Assembly (NCBI RefSeq): GCF_002094855.1
Contig: NZ_ARYN01000001.1
Location: 310,001 to 374,000 of the forward strand
Direction: 5' to 3'
DNA length: 64,000 nt
Source of the DNA: Zunongwangia atlantica 22II14-10F7
GTDB lineage: Bacteria; Bacteroidota; Bacteroidia; Flavobacteriales; Flavobacteriaceae
Both the position numbers and the translations under genes were made by a program. Below are positions 37,761-44,734 of the stretch, in pieces (position 1 is the stretch's first letter; every line of letters begins with the position of its first letter). The notes under the pieces are model-generated. The model worked only from the letters and a program-made list of their open reading frames with translations. It was not told the DNA's origin and searched no databases.

Positions 37761-37820
37761 TGTGGTACAATTTGCCTAGAGGTGATAAATGTTATGTGAA
37801 ATTAGCTAGTTTTGTGGTAC
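37761..37820. repeat. Direct repeat TGTGGTAC, two copies, probable AraC-regulator sites
   Basis: The octamer TGTGGTAC occurs at 37761-37768 and 37813-37820, 52 bases (about five helix turns) apart, inside the hxlB/araC divergent gap. The first copy lies upstream of the hxlB promoter candidate; the second overlaps the box TAGTTTTG (37807-37814), a possible promoter of the regulator gene. This fits activation of hxl and self-repression. Confidence 0.4.
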
Positions 37821-37864
37821 TTTTTGGAAAGCAGCTGTTTTCAAGAGGCTAAATGATGTAGATT

Positions 37865-38707
37865 ATGCTAAGTAATAAAGTATTATATATTCGAGATTTA
37901 ATAGATTGTCCTCCTTCTTATCTGGACGATCCTGGGCGTAGGGAGTTTTTTGAGATTGTATGGCTTAAAGATGAAAAGGCTTTGCACGTACCACAGCATT
38001 CTTTCCAAACTTTACACGGAGATTGGATTTATCTTATCCCGCCATATCGAGTGCACCAGTTAAATAAAGCGGGTAAAAAAGGTGTTTTACTTTCTTTTAA
38101 AAGAGAATTGTTAGAAGACGACCTTAAGGAGTTTTTATTGGATGTCTTCAGGATGTTTAATATCCAGGGAGAATTTTCTTGTTTGCAGGTAACCGAGCAA
38201 AGTTCTAAAGGATTAAATTCGATCTATAATTTACTTTCAGAAGAATATCAAAAAGATGAGATGAACCTTTTAATGATAAAAGCATTGCTGAAGGTTTTCC
38301 TACTGCAGCTTATTCAGTTAAAGGAACAGCATTTTACACAACACGACATCAACGAAAAGCGTATTTATGAATTTATGCTTTTGTTAGAAAGCCATTATCT
38401 AGAAGAGCGCGACACTGCTTTTTATGCTGAACAATTAGGTATTAGTGCCAAAAGATTAAACCAGATTTTAAAGGGAAAATTAGATAAAACCGGGCTGCAA
38501 TTAATTCATGATCGATTAATTCTTGAAGCAAAACGCCAAATTATTCATAGTGAAAATACGATTAAAGAGATCTCTTTCAATTTAAGATTTAAAGATCGCT
38601 CGTACTTCAGTAGATTTTTTAAGCAACATTCTGGCATGACGCCACAAGAATTTCAGGAAAGTGTAAAACGTCATGTGATTCAGCATGAAAATACTTTAAT
38701 AAGTTAA
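37865..38707 (+). CDS. AraC-family transcriptional regulator
   Basis: This is a 280-residue regulator. The N-terminal 150 residues look like a cupin-type sensing domain (HVPQHSFQTLHGDWIYLIPPYRVHQL). The C-terminal AraC domain spans about 180-275 with two helix-turn-helix units (YAEQLGISAKRLNQILKGKLD and IKEISFNLRFKDRSYFSRFFKQHSGMTPQEFQ). It diverges from hxlB and is the obvious candidate to control hxlB-hxlA. Its ligand is unknown; no formaldehyde-sensing Cys motif is apparent. Confidence 0.9.
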   Translation: MLSNKVLYIRDLIDCPPSYLDDPGRREFFEIVWLKDEKALHVPQHSFQTLHGDWIYLIPPYRVHQLNKAGKKGVLLSFKRELLEDDLKEFLLDVFRMFNIQGEFSCLQVTEQSSKGLNSIYNLLSEEYQKDEMNLLMIKALLKVFLLQLIQLKEQHFTQHDINEKRIYEFMLLLESHYLEERDTAFYAEQLGISAKRLNQILKGKLDKTGLQLIHDRLILEAKRQIIHSENTIKEISFNLRFKDRSYFSRFFKQHSGMTPQEFQESVKRHVIQHENTLIS

Positions 38708-38809
38708 AAGCTCAGTGCTTTAAAAAGAGATAAAATTATTAAAATGCTGAGGAAATGTAAATTAATTGTTTCTTTTATGCTATTTTAATGTTAAGAAGTT
38801 AGAATTCTT

Positions 38810-38817
38810 TATTTTTG
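38810..38817 (+). promoter_or_regulatory. Promoter -7 box (TATTTTTG) upstream of the porin gene
   Basis: An exact TAnnTTTG match lies 23 bases before the ATG at 38841. A -33 element is not obvious. Confidence 0.45.
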
Positions 38818-38840
38818 AACCCATACTTTAAAAATTGCTT

Positions 38841-40064
38841 ATGAAGTGTGGTTCACCTTATTCATTAAGGCTATTACTACTTAGTTTTATTTTTTGTCTT
38901 TCTCTTAATGGTGCTTTTTCACAATCTAGTGAAGAAAGTAGCAATACTACTTTTCAGGATTGGCGATTTAAATACGGAGAAAAGGGATTTGAGTTTAGAT
39001 CTGGAGATGATAATTATCTTCTTCAAATCCAGAGTAGATTGCAGTTTAGATTTGCCACACCAAGTGATCGTGATCCCATTAGTTTCGACGATTTTAACGA
39101 TAATAAAAATAACGTATTTAAAGTAAATAGATCTCGATTAAAAGTTGGTGGGCATGCGTTTAAACCCTGGTTAAAATATTATTGGGAGTACGAACTTGGC
39201 CAGTCTAATCTTTTGGATTTTAGAATCATGATCGAGCGTTGGGAATGGCTAAATTTAAAAGTAGGGCAGTGGAAGGTCGAGTTTTCCAGGGAACGAAGAA
39301 TTAGTAGTGGAGCACAGCAAACTGTAGATCGCTCTATTTTAAATCGTGCTTTTACGGTAGACAGGCAGCAGGGAGTAGAACTTTACGGAAGATTAAGAAC
39401 AAAAGGCGCTTTAGATTTTAATTACTGGGTTGGTGTATTTACAGGAAGTGGCCGCGGAGCTCGTGAAAACGACGATAGAAACCTAATGTATTTTGGCCGT
39501 TTGCAATGGAATATGCTTGGCGAAAATCTAGGTTTTAAAAGTAGCGACCTAAGCATTCACCAAAAACCAGCAGCTATAATTGCGTTAGCCGGAGTTACAA
39601 ATCGGAGTCAGTATACTCGATTTTCGTCTTCTGGAGGAGGTTTTTTAGAAACTTTTGAAGAATTAAATCCAGGGCAGTATCGTATAAACCAGGCCAATTT
39701 AGAAACTGCATTTGTTTACAAAGGCTTTAGTTGGCAATCTGAACTGCACTTAAAAAATATTGATGATCGTGTAAATGCCCAGGAAACTACATTGAACGGT
39801 TATTATTTTCAGGCAGGATATTTGGCACATCAATCTATCTCGTGGTGGCCAAAACCTTTAGAAATTGCAGCCCGATACGCCAATTATACGCCTAACACAA
39901 ATCTTGATTCAAATTTAGACGAATTAACGCTTGCTTTTAACTGGTTCTTTAAAGGGCATCGAAACAAATTAACGATGGAAATTTCAGAATTTGATCTTGA
40001 AACCGAAGATATGGGGATAAAAGACGAGTTTAGATTTAGAATTCAGTGGGATATTTCGATTTAA
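38841..40064 (+). CDS. Outer-membrane porin, phosphate-selective porin O/P-like
   Basis: This is a beta-barrel porin of about 407 residues with a cleaved signal peptide (residues 1-28, GAFSQ). The OprO/OprP-like stretch includes YLLQIQSRLQFRF, NRSRLKVGGHAFKPWLKYYWEYELG, WLNLKVGQWKVEFSRERRISSGAQQTVDRS and AFTVDRQQGVELYG. The ATG at 38841 is preferred; an in-frame TTG at 38835 would add two residues. The name is a family label only; a role in phosphate uptake is not shown. It is monocistronic. Confidence 0.85.
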   Translation: MKCGSPYSLRLLLLSFIFCLSLNGAFSQSSEESSNTTFQDWRFKYGEKGFEFRSGDDNYLLQIQSRLQFRFATPSDRDPISFDDFNDNKNNVFKVNRSRLKVGGHAFKPWLKYYWEYELGQSNLLDFRIMIERWEWLNLKVGQWKVEFSRERRISSGAQQTVDRSILNRAFTVDRQQGVELYGRLRTKGALDFNYWVGVFTGSGRGARENDDRNLMYFGRLQWNMLGENLGFKSSDLSIHQKPAAIIALAGVTNRSQYTRFSSSGGGFLETFEELNPGQYRINQANLETAFVYKGFSWQSELHLKNIDDRVNAQETTLNGYYFQAGYLAHQSISWWPKPLEIAARYANYTPNTNLDSNLDELTLAFNWFFKGHRNKLTMEISEFDLETEDMGIKDEFRFRIQWDISI

Positions 40065-40192
40065 ATTTTAAGAAAACCCCGCCAATATGCTAAAATTGGG
40101 CATTTGAGACCGGAATTTTTCTTGAAATGTCTTTTAAAGTGGAATATTATTTTATTTTCGCCTGTCTAATTAATCTTTTAAATAAAAACAAT

Positions 40193-40369
40193 ATGAAAGA
40201 ATTGGTAGAAAATATCAATGAGACATTTGAAGCTTTTAAAACTGATGCTGAAGCGCAGTTAGAATCTGGAAACAAAGCAGCAGGAACACGTGCAAGAAAA
40301 ACTTCATTAGCTTTAGAAAAGCTTTTGAAAGAATTCCGTAAAGAATCTATCGCAGCTTCTAAAAAATAA
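40193..40369 (+). CDS. Histone H1-like basic protein (Hc1-type), 58 residues
   Basis: This is a small basic protein: an acidic-to-mixed helix (MKELVENINETFEAFKTDAE) followed by a Lys/Arg/Ala-rich half containing NKAAGTRARKTSLALEKLLK. It matches the short histone H1-like proteins common in Bacteroidota, which are thought to bind DNA. The ATG at 40193 is chosen; the open frame extends 66 bases upstream, but that part encodes a hydrophobic stretch unlike the family. A perfect terminator follows 5 bases after the stop. Confidence 0.85.
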   Translation: MKELVENINETFEAFKTDAEAQLESGNKAAGTRARKTSLALEKLLKEFRKESIAASKK

Positions 40370-40373
40370 AACC

Positions 40374-40401
40374 AAAGCCTCTCTTCCGAGAGGCTTTTTT
40401 C
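40374..40401. terminator. Terminator after the histone-like gene, probably bidirectional
   Basis: Perfect 10-bp stem AAAGCCTCTC (40374-40383) and GAGAGGCTTT (40388-40397) with loop TTCC, then T-run; A-rich on the left. It can also serve the minus-strand gene that ends at 40454. Confidence 0.9.
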
Positions 40402-40453
40402 TTTCCTTGGTTTGCTAAGATTATAAGTTTCTACGAACTTTTTTATAGATAAT

Positions 40454-41002
40454 CTATTGCAAACTTTTAATAATCTTAAGTTCTTTTTTTACCTGAAAAC
40501 CAATAAGAGTTGCCAAAGCGATAAAAGTAAGTATAGAGGAAATTAAAATATAGGTGTAAAATCCGCCTGAAAGCTGTTGCTTAAAAATGGGAAGTAATAA
40601 AACAAACCCAAAAATATAAGTAGCAAATAATAGCGGCGTCCATAGGTAATGGATAATCTTTCTAGACTTGTAGTAACTTATCAGTTGTTTGTTAAAGTGA
40701 TTCATACTTTGGTGAAGCGGGAAACCAGCTTTTTTAAAACCGCTTAAATATTCCATCATGATTCTAATACAAATGCAGCCAATCATAAGGCCTAATCCCC
40801 AAAATGCTCGAGTATTTTTATATGCTGAAACATACACAAAAAACGCAATTAAGATAAGTACGGTAATTCCCAAAACAACTTTAGAAATTTGTTGTTTACG
40901 CGCTATATTTTTCGATTTTGCAATAATAACTTCGATATTTTTAGGTTGAGATGGCGTTTTATGTTGTTGCCATTGGTCTTTTATATGTTGAAAATCATTC
41001 AT
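40454..41002 (-). CDS. Four-TM membrane protein encoded with an ECF sigma factor
   Basis: I do not recognise a named family. The 182-residue protein has a charged N-terminus (about 1-38, containing DQWQQHKTPSQ) and four hydrophobic segments: about 40-58, 66-88, 115-138 and 145-168. It overlaps the 3' end of the sigma gene upstream by 8 bases, so translation is coupled. Position and layout (soluble N-terminal segment then membrane helices) fit an anti-sigma factor that holds the sigma factor at the inner membrane, which is an inference. Confidence 0.7.
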   Translation of the reverse strand: MNDFQHIKDQWQQHKTPSQPKNIEVIIAKSKNIARKQQISKVVLGITVLILIAFFVYVSAYKNTRAFWGLGLMIGCICIRIMMEYLSGFKKAGFPLHQSMNHFNKQLISYYKSRKIIHYLWTPLLFATYIFGFVLLLPIFKQQLSGGFYTYILISSILTFIALATLIGFQVKKELKIIKSLQ

Positions 41003-41474
41003 TTTTTACACATTTTGAAAGTTGATCTTTAATTCTATGAATTCTGGTTCTTACTGCTGAATGATTTATTCCAATAACTTCAGCAATCTCCTTTTGTGGT
41101 AAGCCTTCCAGTTCTAATAAGATGATCGATTTATTTTCTGCGGAAAGTTTATCGATGCAGCGGTACATACTGGCAAATTGATTTTCGATTTCAGAAACTT
41201 CTGAAGCTTCGTTGCTTGCAATTTCGATTTTTAAAGATTTATTCTTTTTCTTCCGCAGTTCCTGTAAACAGGTATTTACCGTAATTCGATAGATCCAGGT
41301 CGAAATATTAGAATCTCCTCTAAAATCTTTTAAATACTGCCATACTTTAATAAAAACCTCTTGCGCCATATCCTGGGCCAAAGCTTCGTTACCACTAAGA
41401 TAGCCTAAGCAAAGCCGAATCACTTTTGGGTAATTTTCATCATAAATTTTCTGAAATTTCAGCTTTTTACTCAT
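40995..41474 (-). CDS. ECF RNA polymerase sigma factor
   Basis: This is a sigma-70 ECF factor of 159 residues. Region 2 (FQKIYDENYPKVIRLCLGYLSG; AQDMAQEVFIKVWQYLKDF) and region 4 (LEGLPQKEIAEVIGINHSAVRTRIHRIKDQLSKC) are complete. The gene overlaps the alpha/beta-hydrolase gene by 8 bases at its start and the four-TM gene by 8 bases at its end. No FecR gene or SusC is adjacent, so it belongs to the group with membrane-anchored anti-sigma partners and not to the FecI type. Confidence 0.93.
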   Translation of the reverse strand: MSKKLKFQKIYDENYPKVIRLCLGYLSGNEALAQDMAQEVFIKVWQYLKDFRGDSNISTWIYRITVNTCLQELRKKKNKSLKIEIASNEASEVSEIENQFASMYRCIDKLSAENKSIILLELEGLPQKEIAEVIGINHSAVRTRIHRIKDQLSKCVKNE

Positions 41475-42312
41475 TGGTATCTAAGGCGATTTTAATTTGA
41501 TCGTTTAACCATTCCGGCTGATCGTACATTATAAAATGCATCGAATTTTCAGCAAAATTAAGCGTATAGTCTTTTAAGTTTTTGTACTGGTTTTTATAAT
41601 TTTTCTCAGCAGCTTCTTTTCCGTAGGGAAGATTGGCGGCAAGAATATAAACCGGAATATCAATATTCGATAATTTTTGGCGTAAATCTAATTTCAAGAG
41701 ATCGGTATAGCCATAAACATAGGTTTTACGATCGGCTTTTAGCATATCTACAGCGATCTTTTTCTGGCCCTCAGGATCTATACTCATATTTTTAGCCATT
41801 TGGTGGGCCATTGCTTCAAAATCTGTTTCGCTCATACTTAGTAATTGCTTATTGTAAGGCGAATCATATTGTATAGCATCGCTATCGTAATCTGGAAACA
41901 TCAAAGCCCCCATGGCAGGTAAAGCATCTATCAAGATTAATTTATTAATATTTTTATCTTCTGAAGCGAGCCACAAACCCAAAGTACCACCCATACTATG
42001 ACCTAAGATTGTAAGATTTTTAAGTTCATTTTTTATGATATAAGCTTCAAGATCTTTTTTAATTGTTTCCAGCCATTGGGTTTGGATCGGCGTTACATCT
42101 CCAAAACCGGCAAAGGTAAAAGCGTGTATCTGGTAATTTTTAGCAAGTGTTGGGATCATTTCGGCATAAACATTTGCTGTGCTACTAAAGCCGGGAAGTA
42201 ATAAAATTGGTTGGCCTTCACCGTAAACATCTACTTTAAAGCTATTTTGTGCTGTAAGTTGAACGCTGGCTAAAAATGCAAAAAGGCAACATATTGTTTT
42301 GAAATTTTTCAT
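41467..42312 (-). CDS. Secreted alpha/beta-hydrolase
   Basis: This is an exported alpha/beta-hydrolase (281 residues) with a signal peptide (1-21, VQLTAQ). Motifs are ILLLPGFSSTANVY (oxyanion region), nucleophile Ser in GHSMGGTLGLWLAS, an acid position near YILAANLP and His in ENSMHFIMYDQPEW. The substrate is unknown; it could be an esterase, lipase or haloalkane-type hydrolase. It is the first gene of a three-gene operon with an ECF sigma factor and a membrane protein, an unusual combination, coupled by 8-base overlaps. Confidence 0.82.
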   Translation of the reverse strand: MKNFKTICCLFAFLASVQLTAQNSFKVDVYGEGQPILLLPGFSSTANVYAEMIPTLAKNYQIHAFTFAGFGDVTPIQTQWLETIKKDLEAYIIKNELKNLTILGHSMGGTLGLWLASEDKNINKLILIDALPAMGALMFPDYDSDAIQYDSPYNKQLLSMSETDFEAMAHQMAKNMSIDPEGQKKIAVDMLKADRKTYVYGYTDLLKLDLRQKLSNIDIPVYILAANLPYGKEAAEKNYKNQYKNLKDYTLNFAENSMHFIMYDQPEWLNDQIKIALDTNE

Positions 42313-42482
42313 TATTCTTGGATTTAAAGTTTGCCTTTAGATGCATAAAATTGATAATGTTACGTGGTAAATTCAATAAAAACGAAAAAAAATGAAAATG
42401 CTTTCAGGCTAATGACGGCGGTTCATTTGAAGATTTAAAGTGTGAAAAACACAATTATTAATACGCTATTTTAATGGTTAAT

Positions 42483-42515
42483 TTTTGTTAAATTATTAAT
42501 AAAAGTATATATTTG
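42483..42515 (+). promoter_or_regulatory. Bacteroidota-type promoter (TTTG-N21-TATATTTG) upstream of the sigma gene
   Basis: TTTG at 42483-42486 and TATATTTG at 42508-42515 match the housekeeping -33/-7 promoter of Bacteroidota with a 21-base spacer. It lies 69 bases before the ECF sigma ATG at 42584. The 271-base gap also separates the divergent hydrolase gene. Confidence 0.6.
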
Positions 42516-42583
42516 ACTGTAAGTTATTAATATATGCTTGTTTAGCGCCGTTAAAAGAATTGTTTCTGGTTTAATTTATTCCG

Positions 42584-43192
42584 ATGTTTTTTAGAAAATC
42601 AAATAAGCTTGTTATTAGGGACGATTTACATGCCTGGGACTCTCTTAAGGCAGGTGAAACCGAAGCTTTAGGCTATTTTTACGATAAGTATGTAGACGAT
42701 TTAATTGCCTATGGTTTTTATCTAAACCTGGATAAAGCCAGAACAAAAGATTGTATTCACGATATATTTCTGGATATTTTTAAATATCGCGAATCGATTT
42801 CTGGAGTTAACAATACAAAGTCTTATTTAATTAGTTGTTTCCGAAGAAAAGTTTTTAAAGACAAAAAACATCTAAGGATTATTCATATTGGAGAGAATAA
42901 CCCAGATATCATCCATCGCCAAATCGAGGCAGAACAACCTGTAGAAAATAAGATTATTCATTTAGAATCTGAATCTCAGCAATTTTCTCATTTTAACTCG
43001 GCTTTAAGCACACTTACAGATTATCAGACGCGAGTTTTAGAGATGAAATTTAAAGAAAATAAGAGCTACACTGAAATTGCTGAAGAGTTAAACATCTCGG
43101 TAGAATCGGTTAGAACACAACTTTACCGGATTCTTAAAAAACTAAGAAAAACCGCAATTATATTGGTAGCCTGCTTAGAATTTATCTTATAA
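42584..43192 (+). CDS. ECF RNA polymerase sigma factor of the GH2 utilization locus
   Basis: This is a FecI-like sigma factor (202 residues). Region 2 lies at about 25-90 (LGYFYDKYVDDLIAYGFYLNLDKARTKDCIHDIFLDIF) and region 4 at about 140-195 (MKFKENKSYTEIAEELNISVESVRTQLYRILKKLRK). The C-terminus is hydrophobic (AIILVACLEFIL), a feature seen in several SusC-linked sigma factors. It is separated from its presumed FecR partner by a 381-base gap that contains a dispersed repeat. It should activate the SusC/SusD/GH2 genes. Confidence 0.92.
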   Translation: MFFRKSNKLVIRDDLHAWDSLKAGETEALGYFYDKYVDDLIAYGFYLNLDKARTKDCIHDIFLDIFKYRESISGVNNTKSYLISCFRRKVFKDKKHLRIIHIGENNPDIIHRQIEAEQPVENKIIHLESESQQFSHFNSALSTLTDYQTRVLEMKFKENKSYTEIAEELNISVESVRTQLYRILKKLRKTAIILVACLEFIL

Positions 43193-43200
43193 GCTCATTT

Positions 43201-43300
43201 TACTGGCGCCGCCAGAGGGTATAATGCTCTGTGGTTTGCCTCGAAATTGAAAATTTATTTCCAACGAATGCCTTAAGGGCTTACCCCCAAGGTATTTTAC
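43201..43300. repeat. Dispersed intergenic repeat, copy A (about 100 bases)
   Basis: This element is shared with 52890-52943 and 63414-63512. Common blocks are GGCGCCGCCAGAGGGTATAA-like start, TTGCCTCGAAATT, AATGCCTT, and CCAAGGTA-TTTAC. It carries short inverted repeats and no open frame. It lies between a sigma gene and its FecR partner. The rest of the 381-base gap (43301-43573) is A/T-rich and shows no gene. Confidence 0.75.
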
Positions 43301-43573
43301 CAATCTAATTACTTCAAAAAAAGATGACCGAAATTATACAATTTCAGTCTGTATTTTATGAGCCATTTTCTGGTGTCATATAGCCAGTTTTCCTTAAAAA
43401 AACCTTCAATTTTCTTATAATTTCGATAGCTTTCTAAAGCTTTCTTTTTGTGAATTTCATTTTTATAAGCTTACCAAAATTAAAATTTCATAAAAAAAAT
43501 AAAATATTTTGTCTATGCTTTTAAATAATGGCGCTCTATTATAATACAGCACCCATAATCTAACATTGTTTAA

Positions 43574-44617
43574 ATGAAAAAGAAATCAAATTTTTTCTTT
43601 TCAGAAGAAGAAAAGGAAACTTTAAAACGAGATATAATAGGTTCGGCCGAATCTGTTAAATCGAGGGAGCGGAATGCAAAAATTAAAAAAGTTTTTGGGT
43701 ATGCGGCTGTTGCATGTGTAATAGGAATAATAGCTACAATTTTTTATTCCAGAATTCCAGAAAAAACAGGTTCAGATATCGAACGTTTTGTACAGGAAAG
43801 TAGTGAAGGTGTAAATTTTAAATCAGATCAGGTAACCATTCTTTTAGAAGAAAATCAAATAAATTTAAGTGAGGATTCTACCGAGGTTGCTTATTCTGCA
43901 AACGGAGATCAATTAACCCTTGGTAACGGAAAGTCTATTCAGCAAAATGTAAATTCTAAGAATAAGTCAGTATTTAATACGATCATCGTTCCGTATGGAA
44001 AACGTGGAAAATTAACATTGTCTGATGGTACACAGGTTTGGTTAAATTCTGGCTCACGATTGGTATATCCTTTGGTTTTTAGTGAAGATAAAAGAGAAGT
44101 ATATCTGCAGGGGGAAGCAATTTTTGATGTAGCGCATAATAAAGAAAAAGCTTTTAATGTACTTTCAGATAATCAGGAAATTTCTGTTTTAGGAACTGTT
44201 TTTAATGTTTCTGTATATCCAGGAGATGATGAGCAGCAAACAGTGCTTAAAGAAGGTAGCGTTGTGGTAACATACAAAGAAGAGAAAAAGCAGCTACAAA
44301 TGGTACCAGGAGATTTTTCTGAATATAATATTAAAAGCAAAAAGATTACAACGAGAAAAGTAGATCCAGATGTTTATTTTTCATGGAGAAATGGAGAGTT
44401 AACCCTTAATAGAACAGATCTAAGTAGTATCATAAAAAAGCTTTCTAGATATTATAATGTAGAGATTTTGATTAAAAATGAAGATCTGCAAAACGAAACA
44501 TTTTCAGGAAAATTAGATTTAAAAGAAACCTTAGGGGATGTTTTAAATACGATAAAGAATACCAGTGAATTTCAATACGAATATAAAAACAATGACACAC
44601 TAGTGATTAATCGATAA
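43574..44617 (+). CDS. FecR-family anti-sigma factor of the GH2 utilization locus
   Basis: This protein (347 residues) has an N-terminal cytoplasmic part (1-46), one membrane segment (about 47-65, GYAAVACVIGIIATIFY) and a periplasmic FecR domain with the hallmark LSDGTQVWLNSGSRLVYPLVF, KREVYLQGEAIFDVAHN and VLGTVFNVSVYP. The last 90 residues form the STN-like secretin domain (ELTLNRTDLSSIIKKLSRYYNVEI). It is the likely partner of the sigma factor at 42584 and the STN-type SusC at 44735. Confidence 0.93.
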   Translation: MKKKSNFFFSEEEKETLKRDIIGSAESVKSRERNAKIKKVFGYAAVACVIGIIATIFYSRIPEKTGSDIERFVQESSEGVNFKSDQVTILLEENQINLSEDSTEVAYSANGDQLTLGNGKSIQQNVNSKNKSVFNTIIVPYGKRGKLTLSDGTQVWLNSGSRLVYPLVFSEDKREVYLQGEAIFDVAHNKEKAFNVLSDNQEISVLGTVFNVSVYPGDDEQQTVLKEGSVVVTYKEEKKQLQMVPGDFSEYNIKSKKITTRKVDPDVYFSWRNGELTLNRTDLSSIIKKLSRYYNVEILIKNEDLQNETFSGKLDLKETLGDVLNTIKNTSEFQYEYKNNDTLVINR

Positions 44618-44628
44618 AAACTAAAACT

Positions 44629-44734
44629 ATGAAGTAAACCATTACCAGCAAAAAAATGGCCACAGGTGCGCCAACACCGTATGGCCGTAAAAACAACTGC
44701 CTTAGGGCAATAGTATTAATCTAAATGCAAAAAT
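44629..44734 (+). promoter_or_regulatory. Structured leader upstream of STN-type SusC
   Basis: The 117-base gap carries a two-codon open frame (ATG AAG TAA at 44629-44637), a long hairpin built from GGCCA..GGTG (44658-44668) and CACC..TGGCC (44675-44686), and a small hairpin TGCC-TTAG-GGCA (44698-44709). No T-run follows either one, so this looks like a regulatory or translation-controlling leader and not a terminator. Confidence 0.5.

Noticed and set aside
40127-40192. Longer start of the histone-like protein
   Set aside because: The extra 22 residues are hydrophobic (YYFIFACLINLL) and do not fit a cytoplasmic DNA-binding protein, whereas ATG 40193 gives the family's usual N-terminus.
43201-43300. 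Repeat copy A as part of an insertion sequence
   Set aside because: No transposase frame, no terminal repeats with target duplication and no larger element around it were seen.
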